In this document: positions 41,497 to 51,069 of the stretch, one piece after another | Position numbering within the stretch: position 1 is the stretch's first letter | How the letters are laid out: each line of letters begins with the position of its first letter | Assembly: GCF_024707105.1 (NCBI RefSeq) | Contig: NZ_JANQAJ010000006.1 | Span: 1-64,000 of the forward strand | Direction of reading: 5' to 3' | DNA: 64,000 nt | DNA from: Devosia ginsengisoli | Lineage (GTDB): Bacteria; Pseudomonadota; Alphaproteobacteria; Rhizobiales; Devosiaceae | Translations under genes and position numbers: made by a program | The notes under the pieces: generated by a model | Databases searched by the model: none | What the model was told of the DNA's origin: nothing | The model's input: the letters and a program-made list of their open reading frames with translations, nothing else

Positions 41497-42219
41497 TTAA
41501 ACGACCGAATATCCTCCATCCACTGGCATGCAGGCGCCAGTGATAAAGGCCGAAGCATGCGAAGCCAGAAACAGGACTACGCCCGCGATGTCATCCGGCT
41601 GCCCCCACCGGCCCAGCGGGGTGCGCGCATTCACATTGGCCACGTGGACCGGGTCAGTGCGACTGCGGGCCGACTGCTCGGTGACGATGAAGCCGGGCGC
41701 CACGGCGTTGACCCGTATGCCGTCGGGCGCCCAGGCAATGGCGAGCGACTTGGTCAACTGCTCGACCGCGGCCTTGCTGGCGCCATAAGCCGGGTTTCGC
41801 GGGCTGCCGAAGCGGGCATACATCGAGGCGATATTGACGATATTGCCGCCGCGCGCCTTCAGATGCGGGTGAAAGGTTTCGGCGGTGCGGAACGTACCGT
41901 GCAGGTTGACGTTGACGACCTTCTCGAAAAAGCTCGGCTCCATCTCCTCGCCTCGCGCGGTGATGGCAGCGCAGTTGACGAGCACGTCGAGCCGGTCGAT
42001 CGAATTGCTCAGGGCGCGGACGGCTTCGGTATCGGTGACATCGAGCTGCGCATAGCGGAAGCGGGCACGATCCTCCTCAGCCGGCTGGTCTTCGACGCCG
42101 GTAATGATCACGTCGGCCCCGGCCGCCTGGAACGAGCGGGCGATAGCGGCGCCGATGCCGGCCCGGCTGGCGCCAATGACCAGCACGGATGCTTCGGAAA
42201 AATCGAACCTAGCCTGCAT
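41497..42219 (-). CDS. Short-chain dehydrogenase/reductase (SDR)
   Basis: A 240-residue SDR with cofactor motif VLVIGASRAGIGAAIAR (first residue of the usual TG pair is isoleucine), LVNCAAITARGEE, the serine in NIASMYARFG and the YGASKAA catalytic pair, then RVNAVAPGFIVT and a C-terminal PVDGGYSVV. ATG 42219 was chosen because a GGAGGGGGA site lies just upstream; two longer ATG starts are possible. It is the second gene of the RpiR-headed operon. Confidence 0.92.
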   Translation of the reverse strand: MQARFDFSEASVLVIGASRAGIGAAIARSFQAAGADVIITGVEDQPAEEDRARFRYAQLDVTDTEAVRALSNSIDRLDVLVNCAAITARGEEMEPSFFEKVVNVNLHGTFRTAETFHPHLKARGGNIVNIASMYARFGSPRNPAYGASKAAVEQLTKSLAIAWAPDGIRVNAVAPGFIVTEQSARSRTDPVHVANVNARTPLGRWGQPDDIAGVVLFLASHASAFITGACMPVDGGYSVV

Positions 42220-42268
42220 GTCGACATCCCCCTCCACCACCATCGCCGAGGACGCATCACCTTGCAAT

Positions 42269-43171
42269 CTATTTTTCGTTTTTCGCTTTTTGGTTTTTTG
42301 ATTTCATTTTGTCCGACACTGGCTGCTCGGCGCGCAGCCGCCGTCCAAGGCTGACGATGATGGCCTGACATACGACCAGCGCAGGCACCTGCGAGCGGAA
42401 ATGTCCCAGCCTGGCCTCGGTGACGTAGAGAATATGACTGGCTGGCCCGACGACCGGGCTGAGTTCGTTATCGGTGATCGCCAACACCGTGCGCCCCTGT
42501 GCGGCGGCCAGGCGCGCCGCCTCGACGGTTTCGGGCGTGTAGTCGTCAAAGGTGACGACCAGCAGCACGTCATTCTCGCCCATGGCAGCGATCTGCTCGC
42601 GCCGCATGGCGCCGAGATTATCCACCAGATGGGCGCGTTTGCCGATATTGGCGAGGCCGTAGACGGAATAGGCCCCAATGCTGAAGGCGCCACGGGCCGC
42701 CGCTACATGGACCACGTCGCAGGCGGCCAGGGCATCGACAAAGGCCGCCAGTTCGCTGCGATCGAGGCTCTCCTCGATGCGCACCAGCGAATTGACCGCC
42801 GCCTGCACGAAGCCTTCAAACACACGGTCAGAATCGTTAAGATCGGCATCGCCAATCTCGCCGGTGCGCAGCCTGGTGACACGCTCGGCATAGGGCAGGC
42901 GCGGCCCGACCAGCCGCTCGCGGAACACTGCCTGCAGATCGGCAAAGCCGACAAAACCGAGCTCCTTGGCAAAACGCGTAATGGTGGCCGGCGGCACCTG
43001 GGCATGATCGGCCAGGGTCACCAGCGTGCTGATCGCCACCTCTTCGGGGTGATTGAGAAAAAACCGGGCGACCTGCCCGAGCCGCCGGCTGAGCGAATCC
43101 TGCCGCTCGGCAAGCACTGCGCACAAACTCTCGTAATCCCTGATCGGCGGGCGCGGCGCGCTGGCGCTCAT
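42269..43171 (-). CDS. RpiR-family transcriptional regulator
   Basis: A 300-residue regulator. The N-terminal helix-turn-helix domain covers about 15-85 (HPEEVAISTLVTLADHAQVPPATITRFAKELGFVGFADLQ), and a SIS domain for a phosphosugar ligand follows at about 125-265 (RGAFSIGAYSVYGLANIG, VTFDDYTPETVEAARLA). Alphaproteobacterial relatives include IolR of inositol catabolism. The C-terminus ends in an unusual Lys/Asn/Gln tail (KSKNQKAKNEK) encoded by an A-rich stretch unlike the rest of the gene. It heads the leftward importer operon and is divergent from another dehydrogenase gene. Confidence 0.93.
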   Translation of the reverse strand: MSASAPRPPIRDYESLCAVLAERQDSLSRRLGQVARFFLNHPEEVAISTLVTLADHAQVPPATITRFAKELGFVGFADLQAVFRERLVGPRLPYAERVTRLRTGEIGDADLNDSDRVFEGFVQAAVNSLVRIEESLDRSELAAFVDALAACDVVHVAAARGAFSIGAYSVYGLANIGKRAHLVDNLGAMRREQIAAMGENDVLLVVTFDDYTPETVEAARLAAAQGRTVLAITDNELSPVVGPASHILYVTEARLGHFRSQVPALVVCQAIIVSLGRRLRAEQPVSDKMKSKNQKAKNEK

Positions 43172-43237
43172 CGTTTCTACTCTGCTCCCATCGCCTCGAT
43201 CAGCGGAAGCGATGCTTGCATGTCCACCGCCCGGTCG

Positions 43238-43260
43238 GCAAGCCGAGCCACACGGCTTGC
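43238..43260. promoter_or_regulatory. Inverted repeat in the rpiR-dehydrogenase divergent gap
   Basis: GCAAGCCG and CGGCTTGC form a perfect 8-bp inverted repeat with a 7-base spacer in the 136-base gap between two divergent genes. It is the best operator candidate for the RpiR regulator, but SIS-type RpiR sites vary widely. Confidence 0.4.
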
Positions 43261-43307
43261 CCTCGTCTGCCCTACATGGTCTCGTAGCCAGAATCGGAGA
43301 AGTCGAC

Positions 43308-44393
43308 ATGAGCGCACCAGTGAGAATTCTCGTCGTGGGGCTGGGCAATATGGGGCGCTCGCACGCCATCGCCTACCACCGCAATCCGGGCTTTGAAATC
43401 GTGGGGCTGATGAGCCGGTCGATCCGGTCCGCCGCCATCCCGGACGAATTGCGGAACTATCCGCTGTTCGAGGATTTCAACGAGGCCATGGCTGCCACAA
43501 AGCCGGATGCCGTCTCGATCAATTCCTGGCCCGACACCCACGCTGAATACGCCATCAAGGCGATGGAAGCGGGGGCGCATGTCTTCATGGAAAAACCCAT
43601 TGCCACCACGATTGCGGATGCGCGAAAGGTCGTGGCGACCGCGCGGCGGACCAATCGCAAGCTGGTGCTGGGTTATATCCTGCGGGTCCATCCGAGCTGG
43701 ATCAAATTCACTGAACTCAGCAAGACCCTGGGCAAGCCGCTGGTCATGCGGATGAATCTCAACCAGCAGAGCAATGGACCGGCCTGGACCGGCCACAAGA
43801 ACCTGATGGATTCGCTAATTCCGATCGTTGACTGCGGCGTCCACTATGTGGACGTCATGTGCCAGATGACCGGTGCCAGGCCGGTTCGCGTCCATGGTAT
43901 CGGCGCCAGGCTGTGGGAGGCGGCAGACAAGCCCAATTATGGCCATCTGCATGTCACTTTCGACGATGGTTCGGTGGGCTGGTACGAGGCCGGCTGGGGA
44001 CCGATGATGAGCGAGACGGCTTATTTCGTCAAAGACGTGATCGGCCCCAATGGCTCGGTCTCGATGGTTCCCGCATCGTCGGAAGGCAAGGACAAGCTGA
44101 CCGAGGTGACGGACTCCGCCGATATCGACCGACACACCAAGACCGACATGCTGCGCTACCATCATGCCGAGGTCGGACCTGACAAGAACTTCGTCAAGCC
44201 GGACGAATTCATTTCGACCGAGGACGAGCCCACGCATCAGGAGCTATGCGATCGCGAACAGGCGCTGTTCCTGAGCGCCATCCGCGAGGATATCGACCTG
44301 AGCGATGCCATGGACGCCGCCGTCAACAGCCTTGAAATCGTCCTGGCCGCCGAACAATCGATCAACGAACGCCGCGTGGTCGAGCTGGAATAA
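43308..44393 (+). CDS. Gfo/Idh/MocA family oxidoreductase
   Basis: A 361-residue dehydrogenase. ILVVGLGNMGRSHAIAYHR is the Rossmann motif and VFMEKPIATT the EKP motif; VDCGVHYVDVMCQMTG carries the likely catalytic histidine. ATG 43308 follows a GGAGA site. It is transcribed alone, divergently from the RpiR operon, with which it probably shares control. It is one of five members of this family in about 22 kb, and the divergence between them suggests different substrates rather than recent duplication. Confidence 0.91.
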   Translation: MSAPVRILVVGLGNMGRSHAIAYHRNPGFEIVGLMSRSIRSAAIPDELRNYPLFEDFNEAMAATKPDAVSINSWPDTHAEYAIKAMEAGAHVFMEKPIATTIADARKVVATARRTNRKLVLGYILRVHPSWIKFTELSKTLGKPLVMRMNLNQQSNGPAWTGHKNLMDSLIPIVDCGVHYVDVMCQMTGARPVRVHGIGARLWEAADKPNYGHLHVTFDDGSVGWYEAGWGPMMSETAYFVKDVIGPNGSVSMVPASSEGKDKLTEVTDSADIDRHTKTDMLRYHHAEVGPDKNFVKPDEFISTEDEPTHQELCDREQALFLSAIREDIDLSDAMDAAVNSLEIVLAAEQSINERRVVELE

Positions 44394-44530
44394 CGCGGCG
44401 CGCGAAGGTCACCGGCAACCGGATGGGCTAAAGTGCACTCTGGATATAGGTGACCCTGGATCTGACGGAGGTGACCTACTGGCCGATTTTGAACCGGCCC
44501 TTGCGAAGCCTGATTATCGTACCGGTGCAG

Positions 44531-44597
44531 TGCTCATATGAGCATGATTCAAGGCTTTCTGATCGCCTCGCCACTCCGCTCTTTGTTCACTTGAACA
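44531..44597 (+). promoter_or_regulatory. Twin palindromic operators upstream of ugpB
   Basis: TGCTCATATGAGCA (44531-44544) and TGTTCACTTGAACA (44584-44597) share the consensus TGYTCAnnTGARCA and lie 53 bases centre to centre, close to five helical turns. The second is 91 bases before the ugpB start. The rest of the 294-base gap has three GGTSACC copies (44407, 44449, 44470) and no gene. The GlpR-like regulator at 49042 is the natural candidate ligand. Confidence 0.7.
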
Positions 44598-44687
44598 TAT
44601 CCTTTGCCAAATGAAAATTGCATTGCTACGACTCGGCGATGCGAGGACGGAGATCCTTTGCTTAAAAAACACCGGAGGAACCACCCA

Positions 44688-46016
44688 ATGAAGAAGCTTG
44701 CGCTCCTGTTGTCGACAGGTGTGATCGCCGCACTGGCCCATGCGCCCAACGTTGCCGCTCAGACCGAGATTGCCTGGTGGCATGCCATGGACGCCGAACT
44801 GGGCAAGAAGCTCGAGGAAATCGCCAATGGCTTCAATGAAAGCCAATCGGAATTCAAGGTCGTTCCGAGCTACAAGGGTACCTATCCCGAGACCCTGACC
44901 GCCGCTATCGCGGCCTTCCGCGCCAATGAGCAGCCGGCCATCGTGCAGGTCTTCGAAGTGGGCACCGGCACCATGATGGCTGCCAAGGGCGCCGTCTATC
45001 CGGTCTACCAGCTCATGGCCGACAATGGCGAGCCGTGGGATCCGGCCGGCTTCCTCGCCCCGGTGACCGGCTATTATTCCGACACCGACGGCAACATCCT
45101 GTCGATGCCGTTCAATTCCTCCACGCCCATCATGTATTACAACAAGGATGTGTTCGAGGCCGCCGGCCTTGATCGCGAAACGCCGCCCAAGACCTGGGCC
45201 GAACTCGAAGCGATGAGCCGCCAGATCATGGAATCAGGCGCCGCGCCCTGCGGTTTCACCAGTGGCTGGATCACCTGGGTGCAGACCGAAAACCTCTCGG
45301 CCATTCACGACCAGCCCTATGGCACGCTGGAGAATGGCTTCGGGGGCTTGGGCACCGAATTCACCTTCAACGGCCCCGTGCAGGTCAAGCATTGGGACAA
45401 CCTCAAGAAGTGGGCCGACGAAGGCCTGTTCGAATATGGCGGCCCGGTGGGCGGTGGCGATGCGCCACCCAAATTCTACGCGCAGGAATGCGCCATCTAC
45501 ATGAACTCCTCGGCTTCGCGTGCCGGCGTGATCAACAATTCCAAGGAGTTCGAAGTCGGTTTTGCACCCCTGCCCTATTATGACGACGTGACCACCGATC
45601 CGAAGAATTCGATCATCGGCGGCGCCACGCTGTGGGCGCTCAATGGCAAGGACCCGGAGGTCTACAAGGGCGTCGCCCAGTTCTTCACCTATCTCAGCCA
45701 GCCTGAAGTGCAGGCCTCCTGGCATCAGTTTACCGGCTATCTGCCGATCACCAATGCCGCCTACGAGCTGGGCCAGGAACAGAACTACTACGCCGACAAT
45801 CCCGGTTCGGATATTGCCATCCAGCAGATCACCCGCGGCACGCCCACGGCCAATTCCAAGGGCGTTCGCTTCGGTAACCTGACCCAGGCCCGGACCGTGG
45901 TGGATGAAGAGTTCGAAGCTATGCTGGCCGGCACCAAGACCGCCCAGGAAGCGCTCGATGCCGCCGTCGAGCGCGGCAACCAGATCCTGCGCGACTTCGA
46001 AGCCGCCAATCAGTAG
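44688..46016 (+). CDS. ugpB: sn-Glycerol-3-phosphate ABC transporter binding protein UgpB
   Basis: A 442-residue periplasmic binding protein. The signal peptide ends near NVAAQ (residue 22). The mature start [23 protein letters not shown], then [37 protein letters not shown], follows E. coli UgpB closely, so glycerol-3-phosphate or a glycerophosphodiester is the likely ligand. ATG 44688 follows a GGAGGAA site. It starts the ugpBAEC operon; a 12-bp hairpin separates it from ugpA. Two matching palindromes upstream are probably the control region. Confidence 0.93.
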   Translation: MKKLALLLSTGVIAALAHAPNVAAQTEIAWWHAMDAELGKKLEEIANGFNESQSEFKVVPSYKGTYPETLTAAIAAFRANEQPAIVQVFEVGTGTMMAAKGAVYPVYQLMADNGEPWDPAGFLAPVTGYYSDTDGNILSMPFNSSTPIMYYNKDVFEAAGLDRETPPKTWAELEAMSRQIMESGAAPCGFTSGWITWVQTENLSAIHDQPYGTLENGFGGLGTEFTFNGPVQVKHWDNLKKWADEGLFEYGGPVGGGDAPPKFYAQECAIYMNSSASRAGVINNSKEFEVGFAPLPYYDDVTTDPKNSIIGGATLWALNGKDPEVYKGVAQFFTYLSQPEVQASWHQFTGYLPITNAAYELGQEQNYYADNPGSDIAIQQITRGTPTANSKGVRFGNLTQARTVVDEEFEAMLAGTKTAQEALDAAVERGNQILRDFEAANQ

Positions 46017-46033
46017 GCCCTCCGGCCCGAGCA

Positions 46034-46062
46034 CGCCCCACCCTCCTCGTGAGGGTGGGGCG
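46034..46062 (+). terminator. Intra-operon hairpin between ugpB and ugpA
   Basis: A perfect 12-bp stem (CGCCCCACCCTC with its complement) with a 5-base loop starts 18 bases after the ugpB stop. No T-run follows. It probably protects the ugpB mRNA and lets fewer transcripts continue into the permease genes. Confidence 0.75.
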
Positions 46063-46102
46063 CCAGCAGCGCCGCCACTGGCGGCACAGAACGAGGCGGA
46101 GC

Positions 46103-46987
46103 ATGCAGGCCAAGCGAACCATCTTCCCCAACAAGATTCTCCCCTACATGCTGCTTGTCCCGCAGCTTGCCGTTACCCTGATCTTCTTCATCTGGCCTGC
46201 CTTGCAGGCGCTTAAATCCTCTTTCGAGCGGGAAGACCCGTTCGGCTTCCACACCACTTTCGTGTGGTTCGAAAATTACCGCCGGCTGTTCATCGACCCG
46301 AACTATGTCGGCTCATTGAGCAAGACCGCGGTCTTCGCCTTCAGCGTCACCGTGTTGTCGATGACGCTGGCCCTGGTCCTGGCGGTCGCGGTGAACCGCG
46401 TGCTGCGCACCAATCGGCTCTATACGACCCTGCTGGTGTGGCCCTATGCGGTGGCCCCGGTGGTGGTGGGCATATTATGGTGGTTCATGTTCAACCCCAC
46501 GATCGGCATCGCCCCCTATCTGCTGCGCGCGGCAGGCGTCGACTGGAACCACCGCATCGACGGCACCGATGCCATGATCCTGGTCATCATCGCTGCAAGC
46601 TGGAAGCAGATTTCATACAATTTCCTGTTCTTCGTGGCGGGGTTGCAATCGGTGCCGCAATCGCTGATCGAGGCCGCGGCCATCGATGGTGCCGGCCCCT
46701 TCAAGCGCTTCTGGACCATCGTTTTCCCGCTGCTGTCGCCGACCACATTCTTCCTGCTGATCGTCAACATGAACTACGCCATGTTCGACACGTTCGGGCT
46801 CATCGACGCCACTACCCAGGGCGGGCCGGCGCAGGCGACGAATATCCTGGTCTACAAGGTTTATACCGACGGCTTCATCGGGCTGAATATCGGCTCATCC
46901 TCCGCCCAGTCCGTGGTGCTGATGATCATCGTCATCGCGCTCACCGCCATCCAGTTCCGCTATGTCGAGCGGCGTGTGCAGTATTAG
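46103..46987 (+). CDS. ugpA: Glycerol-3-phosphate ABC transporter permease UgpA
   Basis: A 294-residue MalF-type permease with six hydrophobic segments. The EAA loop that contacts the ATPase is [24 protein letters not shown] near 206-229. ATG 46103 follows GGCGGAGC. It partners with UgpE encoded 12 bases downstream. Order, length and the adjoining ugpB support the assignment; a related glycerophosphodiester specificity remains possible. Confidence 0.92.
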   Translation: MQAKRTIFPNKILPYMLLVPQLAVTLIFFIWPALQALKSSFEREDPFGFHTTFVWFENYRRLFIDPNYVGSLSKTAVFAFSVTVLSMTLALVLAVAVNRVLRTNRLYTTLLVWPYAVAPVVVGILWWFMFNPTIGIAPYLLRAAGVDWNHRIDGTDAMILVIIAASWKQISYNFLFFVAGLQSVPQSLIEAAAIDGAGPFKRFWTIVFPLLSPTTFFLLIVNMNYAMFDTFGLIDATTQGGPAQATNILVYKVYTDGFIGLNIGSSSAQSVVLMIIVIALTAIQFRYVERRVQY

Positions 46988-46999
46988 GGGTGTGGCGAG

Positions 47000-47848
47000 A
47001 TGATTGAAAACAGACCCTTCCTGGCCTTCCTCACCCATCTGGTGCTGATCATCGGCGTCGTCATCGTGGTGTTTCCGGTCTACCTGGCCTTCGTCGCCTC
47101 CACCCATGGCAGCGGCGATTTCATGCGGGGGCTGGTGCCCCTGCTACCCGGCCCGCATCTGCTCGAAAACTACGGCTTCATGCTCAACGAGGGCATTTCG
47201 ACCGCCGGGGCGCCACCCCTTTCCATCATGCTGCTGAACTCTCTGGTGATGGCCATTTCCATCGCCGTGGGCAAGATCGCTATCTCGATCCTCAGCGCCT
47301 ATGCCATCGTGTTCTTCAAGTTCCCGTTCCGGCTGCTGGCTTTCTGGATCATCTTCATCACGCTGATGCTGCCGGTCGAGGTGCGCATCATCCCCACCTT
47401 CAAGGTGGTGGCCGATCTGGGCATGCTCAATTCCTATCCGGGCCTGATCATTCCGCTGATTGCCTCGGCCACCGCCACCTTCCTGTTCCGGCAATTCTTC
47501 CTCACCGTGCCAGACGAGTTGATGGAGGCGGCGCGGGTCGATGGGGCAGGGCCGATGAAGTTCTTCCGCGATATCCTGCTACCGCTCAGCCGGACCAATA
47601 TCGCCGCACTCTTCGTCATCCTCTTCATCTATGGCTGGGTGCAGTATCTGTGGCCGCTGCTGGTGACCACAGACAGCCGCTATTACACTGTCGTCATGGG
47701 CATCAAGCGGCTTGCGGCCACCGCCGATGCCGAACCACAATGGAACTTCGTCATGGCCGCCGTCATCCTGGCGATGCTGCCCCCCGTCCTCGTCGTCATA
47801 TTAATGCAGCGCCTGTTCGTTAAAGGCCTGGTCGAAACCGAGAAGTGA
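47000..47848 (+). CDS. ugpE: Glycerol-3-phosphate ABC transporter permease UgpE
   Basis: A 282-residue MalG-type permease with six hydrophobic segments. The EAA loop is [24 protein letters not shown] near 174-197. The N-terminal helix and the [15 protein letters not shown] start match UgpE. It follows ugpA by 12 bases and precedes ugpC by 4, as expected for one operon. Confidence 0.92.
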   Translation: MIENRPFLAFLTHLVLIIGVVIVVFPVYLAFVASTHGSGDFMRGLVPLLPGPHLLENYGFMLNEGISTAGAPPLSIMLLNSLVMAISIAVGKIAISILSAYAIVFFKFPFRLLAFWIIFITLMLPVEVRIIPTFKVVADLGMLNSYPGLIIPLIASATATFLFRQFFLTVPDELMEAARVDGAGPMKFFRDILLPLSRTNIAALFVILFIYGWVQYLWPLLVTTDSRYYTVVMGIKRLAATADAEPQWNFVMAAVILAMLPPVLVVILMQRLFVKGLVETEK

Positions 47849-47852
47849 GAAA

Positions 47853-48893
47853 ATGGCAAGCATCGACATATCGGGCGTCAAAAAGGTCTATGCCGGCGCC
47901 GTCACCGCTATCCACAGCCTGGACCTGGCCATCCCCGATGGCGAACTGGTCGTGCTGGTGGGGCCATCGGGCTGCGGCAAGTCCACCCTGTTGCGCATGA
48001 TCGCCGGCCTTGAGGCGATCACCGAAGGCACGATTTCCATCGACGGCACCGTGGTCAACACCAAGGAGCCGGCCGAACGCGACATCGCCATGGTGTTCCA
48101 GAACTACGCGCTCTACCCGCATATGACGGTGCGCGGAAACCTCGAATATGGTCTCAAGAATCGTGGCACGCCGCGGGCCGAGATCGACCGGCGCGTGACC
48201 GAGGCCGCCCGTATCCTCGAGATCGAACCCTTTCTCGACCGCCGGCCGCGCCAGCTTTCGGGCGGCCAGCGCCAGCGCGTCGCCATGGGCCGGGCTATCG
48301 TGCGCCAGCCCAAGGCATTCCTGTTCGACGAGCCGCTCAGCAACCTCGATGCCAAGCTGCGCGGACAGATGCGTATCGAAATCAAGCGCCTGCAGCGCAA
48401 CCTGGCCACGACAAGCGTCTATGTCACCCACGACCAACTCGAAGCCATGACCCTCGCCGACCGCCTGGTGGTGATGAATGGTGGCCGCATCGAGCAGGTG
48501 GGGGCACCGCTGGCACTCTACGAGCGCCCCGAGACACTGTTCGTTGCCGGGTTCATTGGCTCCCCGCCCATGAACCTGATCGATATCGATGACCTGCGCG
48601 ACAAGGGCCCACTGGCTCTCCCCGATGGTACCGACCTTGTCGGCATCCGGCCCGATACCATCCAGTTGTCGCCCCCTAATGGTCCGCATCTGATGCTAGA
48701 GGCCACGGTCGAGCTTTACGAACCGATCGGCGGTGAGAGCCACCTGCATATGCGGCTGGACGGCAGCGGCCAATTGATCGTGGCAGCCGTGCCGGCTCGC
48801 ACTGCGGTCACCGAGGGAGGAAGGGCAACGCTCTATGTGAGCATGACGGATCTCCATCCATTCAACAGGGAAACAGGACAGCGCACCGACTGA
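47853..48893 (+). CDS. ugpC: Glycerol-3-phosphate ABC transporter ATPase UgpC
   Basis: A 346-residue carbohydrate-type importer ATPase. Walker A is GPSGCGKST near 36-44, the Q-loop is [11 protein letters not shown], the signature LSGGQRQRV and Walker [12 protein letters not shown] follow, and a TOBE-type regulatory domain fills about 240-335. It energises UgpAE and ends the operon. The GlpR-like regulator gene follows after a 148-base gap in the same direction. Confidence 0.92.
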   Translation: MASIDISGVKKVYAGAVTAIHSLDLAIPDGELVVLVGPSGCGKSTLLRMIAGLEAITEGTISIDGTVVNTKEPAERDIAMVFQNYALYPHMTVRGNLEYGLKNRGTPRAEIDRRVTEAARILEIEPFLDRRPRQLSGGQRQRVAMGRAIVRQPKAFLFDEPLSNLDAKLRGQMRIEIKRLQRNLATTSVYVTHDQLEAMTLADRLVVMNGGRIEQVGAPLALYERPETLFVAGFIGSPPMNLIDIDDLRDKGPLALPDGTDLVGIRPDTIQLSPPNGPHLMLEATVELYEPIGGESHLHMRLDGSGQLIVAAVPARTAVTEGGRATLYVSMTDLHPFNRETGQRTD

Positions 48894-49041
48894 CACTGGA
48901 CGTCGCCAGGGGCGAGCAGATGACAGACAGCCGGCCTCGGACCACCGGGGAAGTTCAAGTGCAGGGGCAAGCGCCTCGCGCCCCGGCCGATGCGAGCCCG
49001 CGTGATATTCCCCAACAACCCACAGCTGTTCCTTCAATGAT

Positions 49042-49827
49042 ATGAGCGACCCCCGACTTTCCGATCGGCAGAACGATATCCTGGCGCGTATCGGTGCGCG
49101 TGGCGCCCAGCAGATCGACCTGCTGGCGCAGGACTATGGCCTGACCCCACAGAGCATCCGCCGGGATATCAACGTGCTGTGCGCGTTGGGCCTGGCGAGG
49201 CGGCTGCATGGTGGAGTCGACCTGCCGGTCATGGCGCAGAACACGCCGATCAATGCCCGGGCCAGCCTGCACAGCCGGGCCAAACGCCTCATCGGCGGCC
49301 ATGTCGCCCGAGACATCCCCAATGGTTCCACGGTGTTTATGGGCATAGGCACGACGGTTCGGTTCGTCGCCGAGGCGCTGCGTGGCCATACCGGGCTTAC
49401 CGTGGTCACCAACAATGTCGATGTCGCCCTGATCCTCGGCGATGTCGAGGGCATCGAACTGTACCTTACCGGCGGCGTCTGGCGGACGAATGACCGCGAT
49501 CTCGTCGGCTCAGACACGATCGGCTATTTCGAAAAGTTCCACGCCACACATGCCGTGGTTGGCGCCGGCGGCCTGCATCCGACGAGCGGCGTGCTCGACT
49601 TCAGCTATGAGGAAGCCCAGATCACCAATGCGATCCTGCTGAATTCGCGTAATCGATATCTGGTGGCGGATGCCAGCAAATGGCTGGGAACAGCTGCGGT
49701 GCGGGTAGCGCCATTCTCAAAGTTCACCTGCTTCGCCACCGACCTGCTGCCGCTGGACCAGGAAAACAAGGAAAGCCTGACCCAAAGCGGCATACACGTC
49801 ATGCTTTGCGGACCGCAGAACCGCTAA
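49042..49827 (+). CDS. DeoR-family regulator, GlpR-like
   Basis: A 261-residue regulator. The helix-turn-helix domain is RQNDILARIGARGAQQIDLL through QSIRRDINVLCALGLARRLHGG (about 9-58), and the DeoR sensor domain follows with VFMGIGTTVRFVAEAL, VVTNNVDVALIL and DASKWL near the end. GlpR-type repressors sense glycerol-3-phosphate. Its position right after ugpBAEC suggests that it represses that operon via the TGYTCAnnTGARCA sites, though no copy of this motif was found in front of this gene. A weak hairpin separates it from the convergent DJ-1 gene. Confidence 0.9.
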   Translation: MSDPRLSDRQNDILARIGARGAQQIDLLAQDYGLTPQSIRRDINVLCALGLARRLHGGVDLPVMAQNTPINARASLHSRAKRLIGGHVARDIPNGSTVFMGIGTTVRFVAEALRGHTGLTVVTNNVDVALILGDVEGIELYLTGGVWRTNDRDLVGSDTIGYFEKFHATHAVVGAGGLHPTSGVLDFSYEEAQITNAILLNSRNRYLVADASKWLGTAAVRVAPFSKFTCFATDLLPLDQENKESLTQSGIHVMLCGPQNR

Positions 49828-49842
49828 TGTCCGGCCATGCCT

Positions 49843-49862
49843 CGGCGGCGCCTTAGCCGCCG
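49843..49862. terminator. Hairpin between convergent glpR-like and DJ-1/PfpI genes
   Basis: CGGCGGC pairs with GCCGCCG across a 6-base loop in the 43-base gap between convergent genes. Short stem and no T-run, so only a weak terminator candidate. Confidence 0.4.
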
Positions 49863-49870
49863 CTATGGCG

Positions 49871-51022
49871 TCATTGCACAGCGTTCGATCGCGGATATTC
49901 GAGCTGCATAGCCACCACATTGGTCGTGCCTTCGCCATATCGTGCGTTGATGGCCTGCAGTGTCTGGTCCAGCGCGGCAGCGGGTGGTTGCCCGGAGAAA
50001 TCGGGGACGCTCTTTGCCGCCGGCCAATCCTGCATGGTCCGGTCGGGCAGGATGCGGATGCCGTTGGCCGTCACGATGGCGGAATTCGACGCCGCGAAGC
50101 TGACCGTCCCGGACCGGTAGGTCCGCGACCAGGCATCGGCCACGAGGGCCAGCGCCACCTCGTCCACACCAGGTTGGAGGGGAACACCGAACTCGTCGCG
50201 GTTCCAGAACGCCATGGTATTGGCAAGAACAGTGGTGGCAAACGGGCGGGTGAACGTGAAGGCGTTGCTCGCATGCTGCGCGCCCCAATATTCCACACCG
50301 AGGTCCTGCGCCACCGCCTCCGCCCGCGCCCGACCGCCAATGGCCTCGACCAGCGTCAGCATCATGGGCATGGATGCGGTGACGCCAGTTGTCGTCACGA
50401 CGTTTCCGTCCATCACCATGCGCCGGTCCGCGACATAGTCGATGGTCGGACTGCGCCGCAGCAGATCGCGCAGATAATACCAGTGCGTCGTGGCGCGCTT
50501 GCCGTCGAGCAGACCCGCCGCGCCCACTACCTTGGCGCCGGCGCAGACGCCGATGACGATGGCGCCCTTGTCTGCTTGCTGCCGGAGCCACGCCAATACC
50601 GCGGGGTCGTCATCCCGGCTCATCGCCGGCACGATGACATAGTCGGCCCCTTGAGGATGGCTGGCATCGAATTCCGCGATGGTGGCATCCGGCTCGACCT
50701 TGAGCGCGGGGTAGAGCTGAACAGGGCCGGGGCCGGTCGCCAGCATCACCACGTCGGCAATGGCAGCACGCCGCAATATGCCTGTCGGCATAAGATAGTC
50801 GGTCGTCTCTGTCGCATCGTTGAGGCCGATAACGGCGACGACCGGCCGCTGACCACTGGCGGGCCGAAGTCCCTCCAGCATTGCCGCCGTCTCGGACGCC
50901 GGCACAGGCGGGGCGGATGCCGCAGTGCCGGCCGGCAGCAGGGACAGCCAGATGCCGAGGCCGCCCGCTGCAAGAATGACGACCCCGAGAAGACCCCATG
51001 CGGCAACTACACGCTTCCTCAC
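49871..51022 (-). CDS. Membrane-anchored DJ-1/PfpI family protein
   Basis: A 383-residue protein. A single membrane anchor lies at about 4-27 after a basic start (MRKRVV), then an Ala/Pro linker, then a GATase1/DJ-1-type domain (about 58-235) with nucleophile C160 in VIGVCAGAKVV. A C-terminal region of about 140 residues (RPFATTVLANTMAFWNRDEFG and later) is not recognised. GTG 51022 has a GGGAG site; a TTG 11 codons upstream is possible. It is divergent from a frameshifted AraC/GlxA-type regulator whose sensor domain is of the same superfamily. The function is unknown; the domain should face the periplasm. Confidence 0.8.
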   Translation of the reverse strand: MRKRVVAAWGLLGVVILAAGGLGIWLSLLPAGTAASAPPVPASETAAMLEGLRPASGQRPVVAVIGLNDATETTDYLMPTGILRRAAIADVVMLATGPGPVQLYPALKVEPDATIAEFDASHPQGADYVIVPAMSRDDDPAVLAWLRQQADKGAIVIGVCAGAKVVGAAGLLDGKRATTHWYYLRDLLRRSPTIDYVADRRMVMDGNVVTTTGVTASMPMMLTLVEAIGGRARAEAVAQDLGVEYWGAQHASNAFTFTRPFATTVLANTMAFWNRDEFGVPLQPGVDEVALALVADAWSRTYRSGTVSFAASNSAIVTANGIRILPDRTMQDWPAAKSVPDFSGQPPAAALDQTLQAINARYGEGTTNVVAMQLEYPRSNAVQ

Positions 51023-51069
51023 TTTTCGCTCCCGTATTGCGCCAGATGTTGACAACAGCCTAGCGCAGG

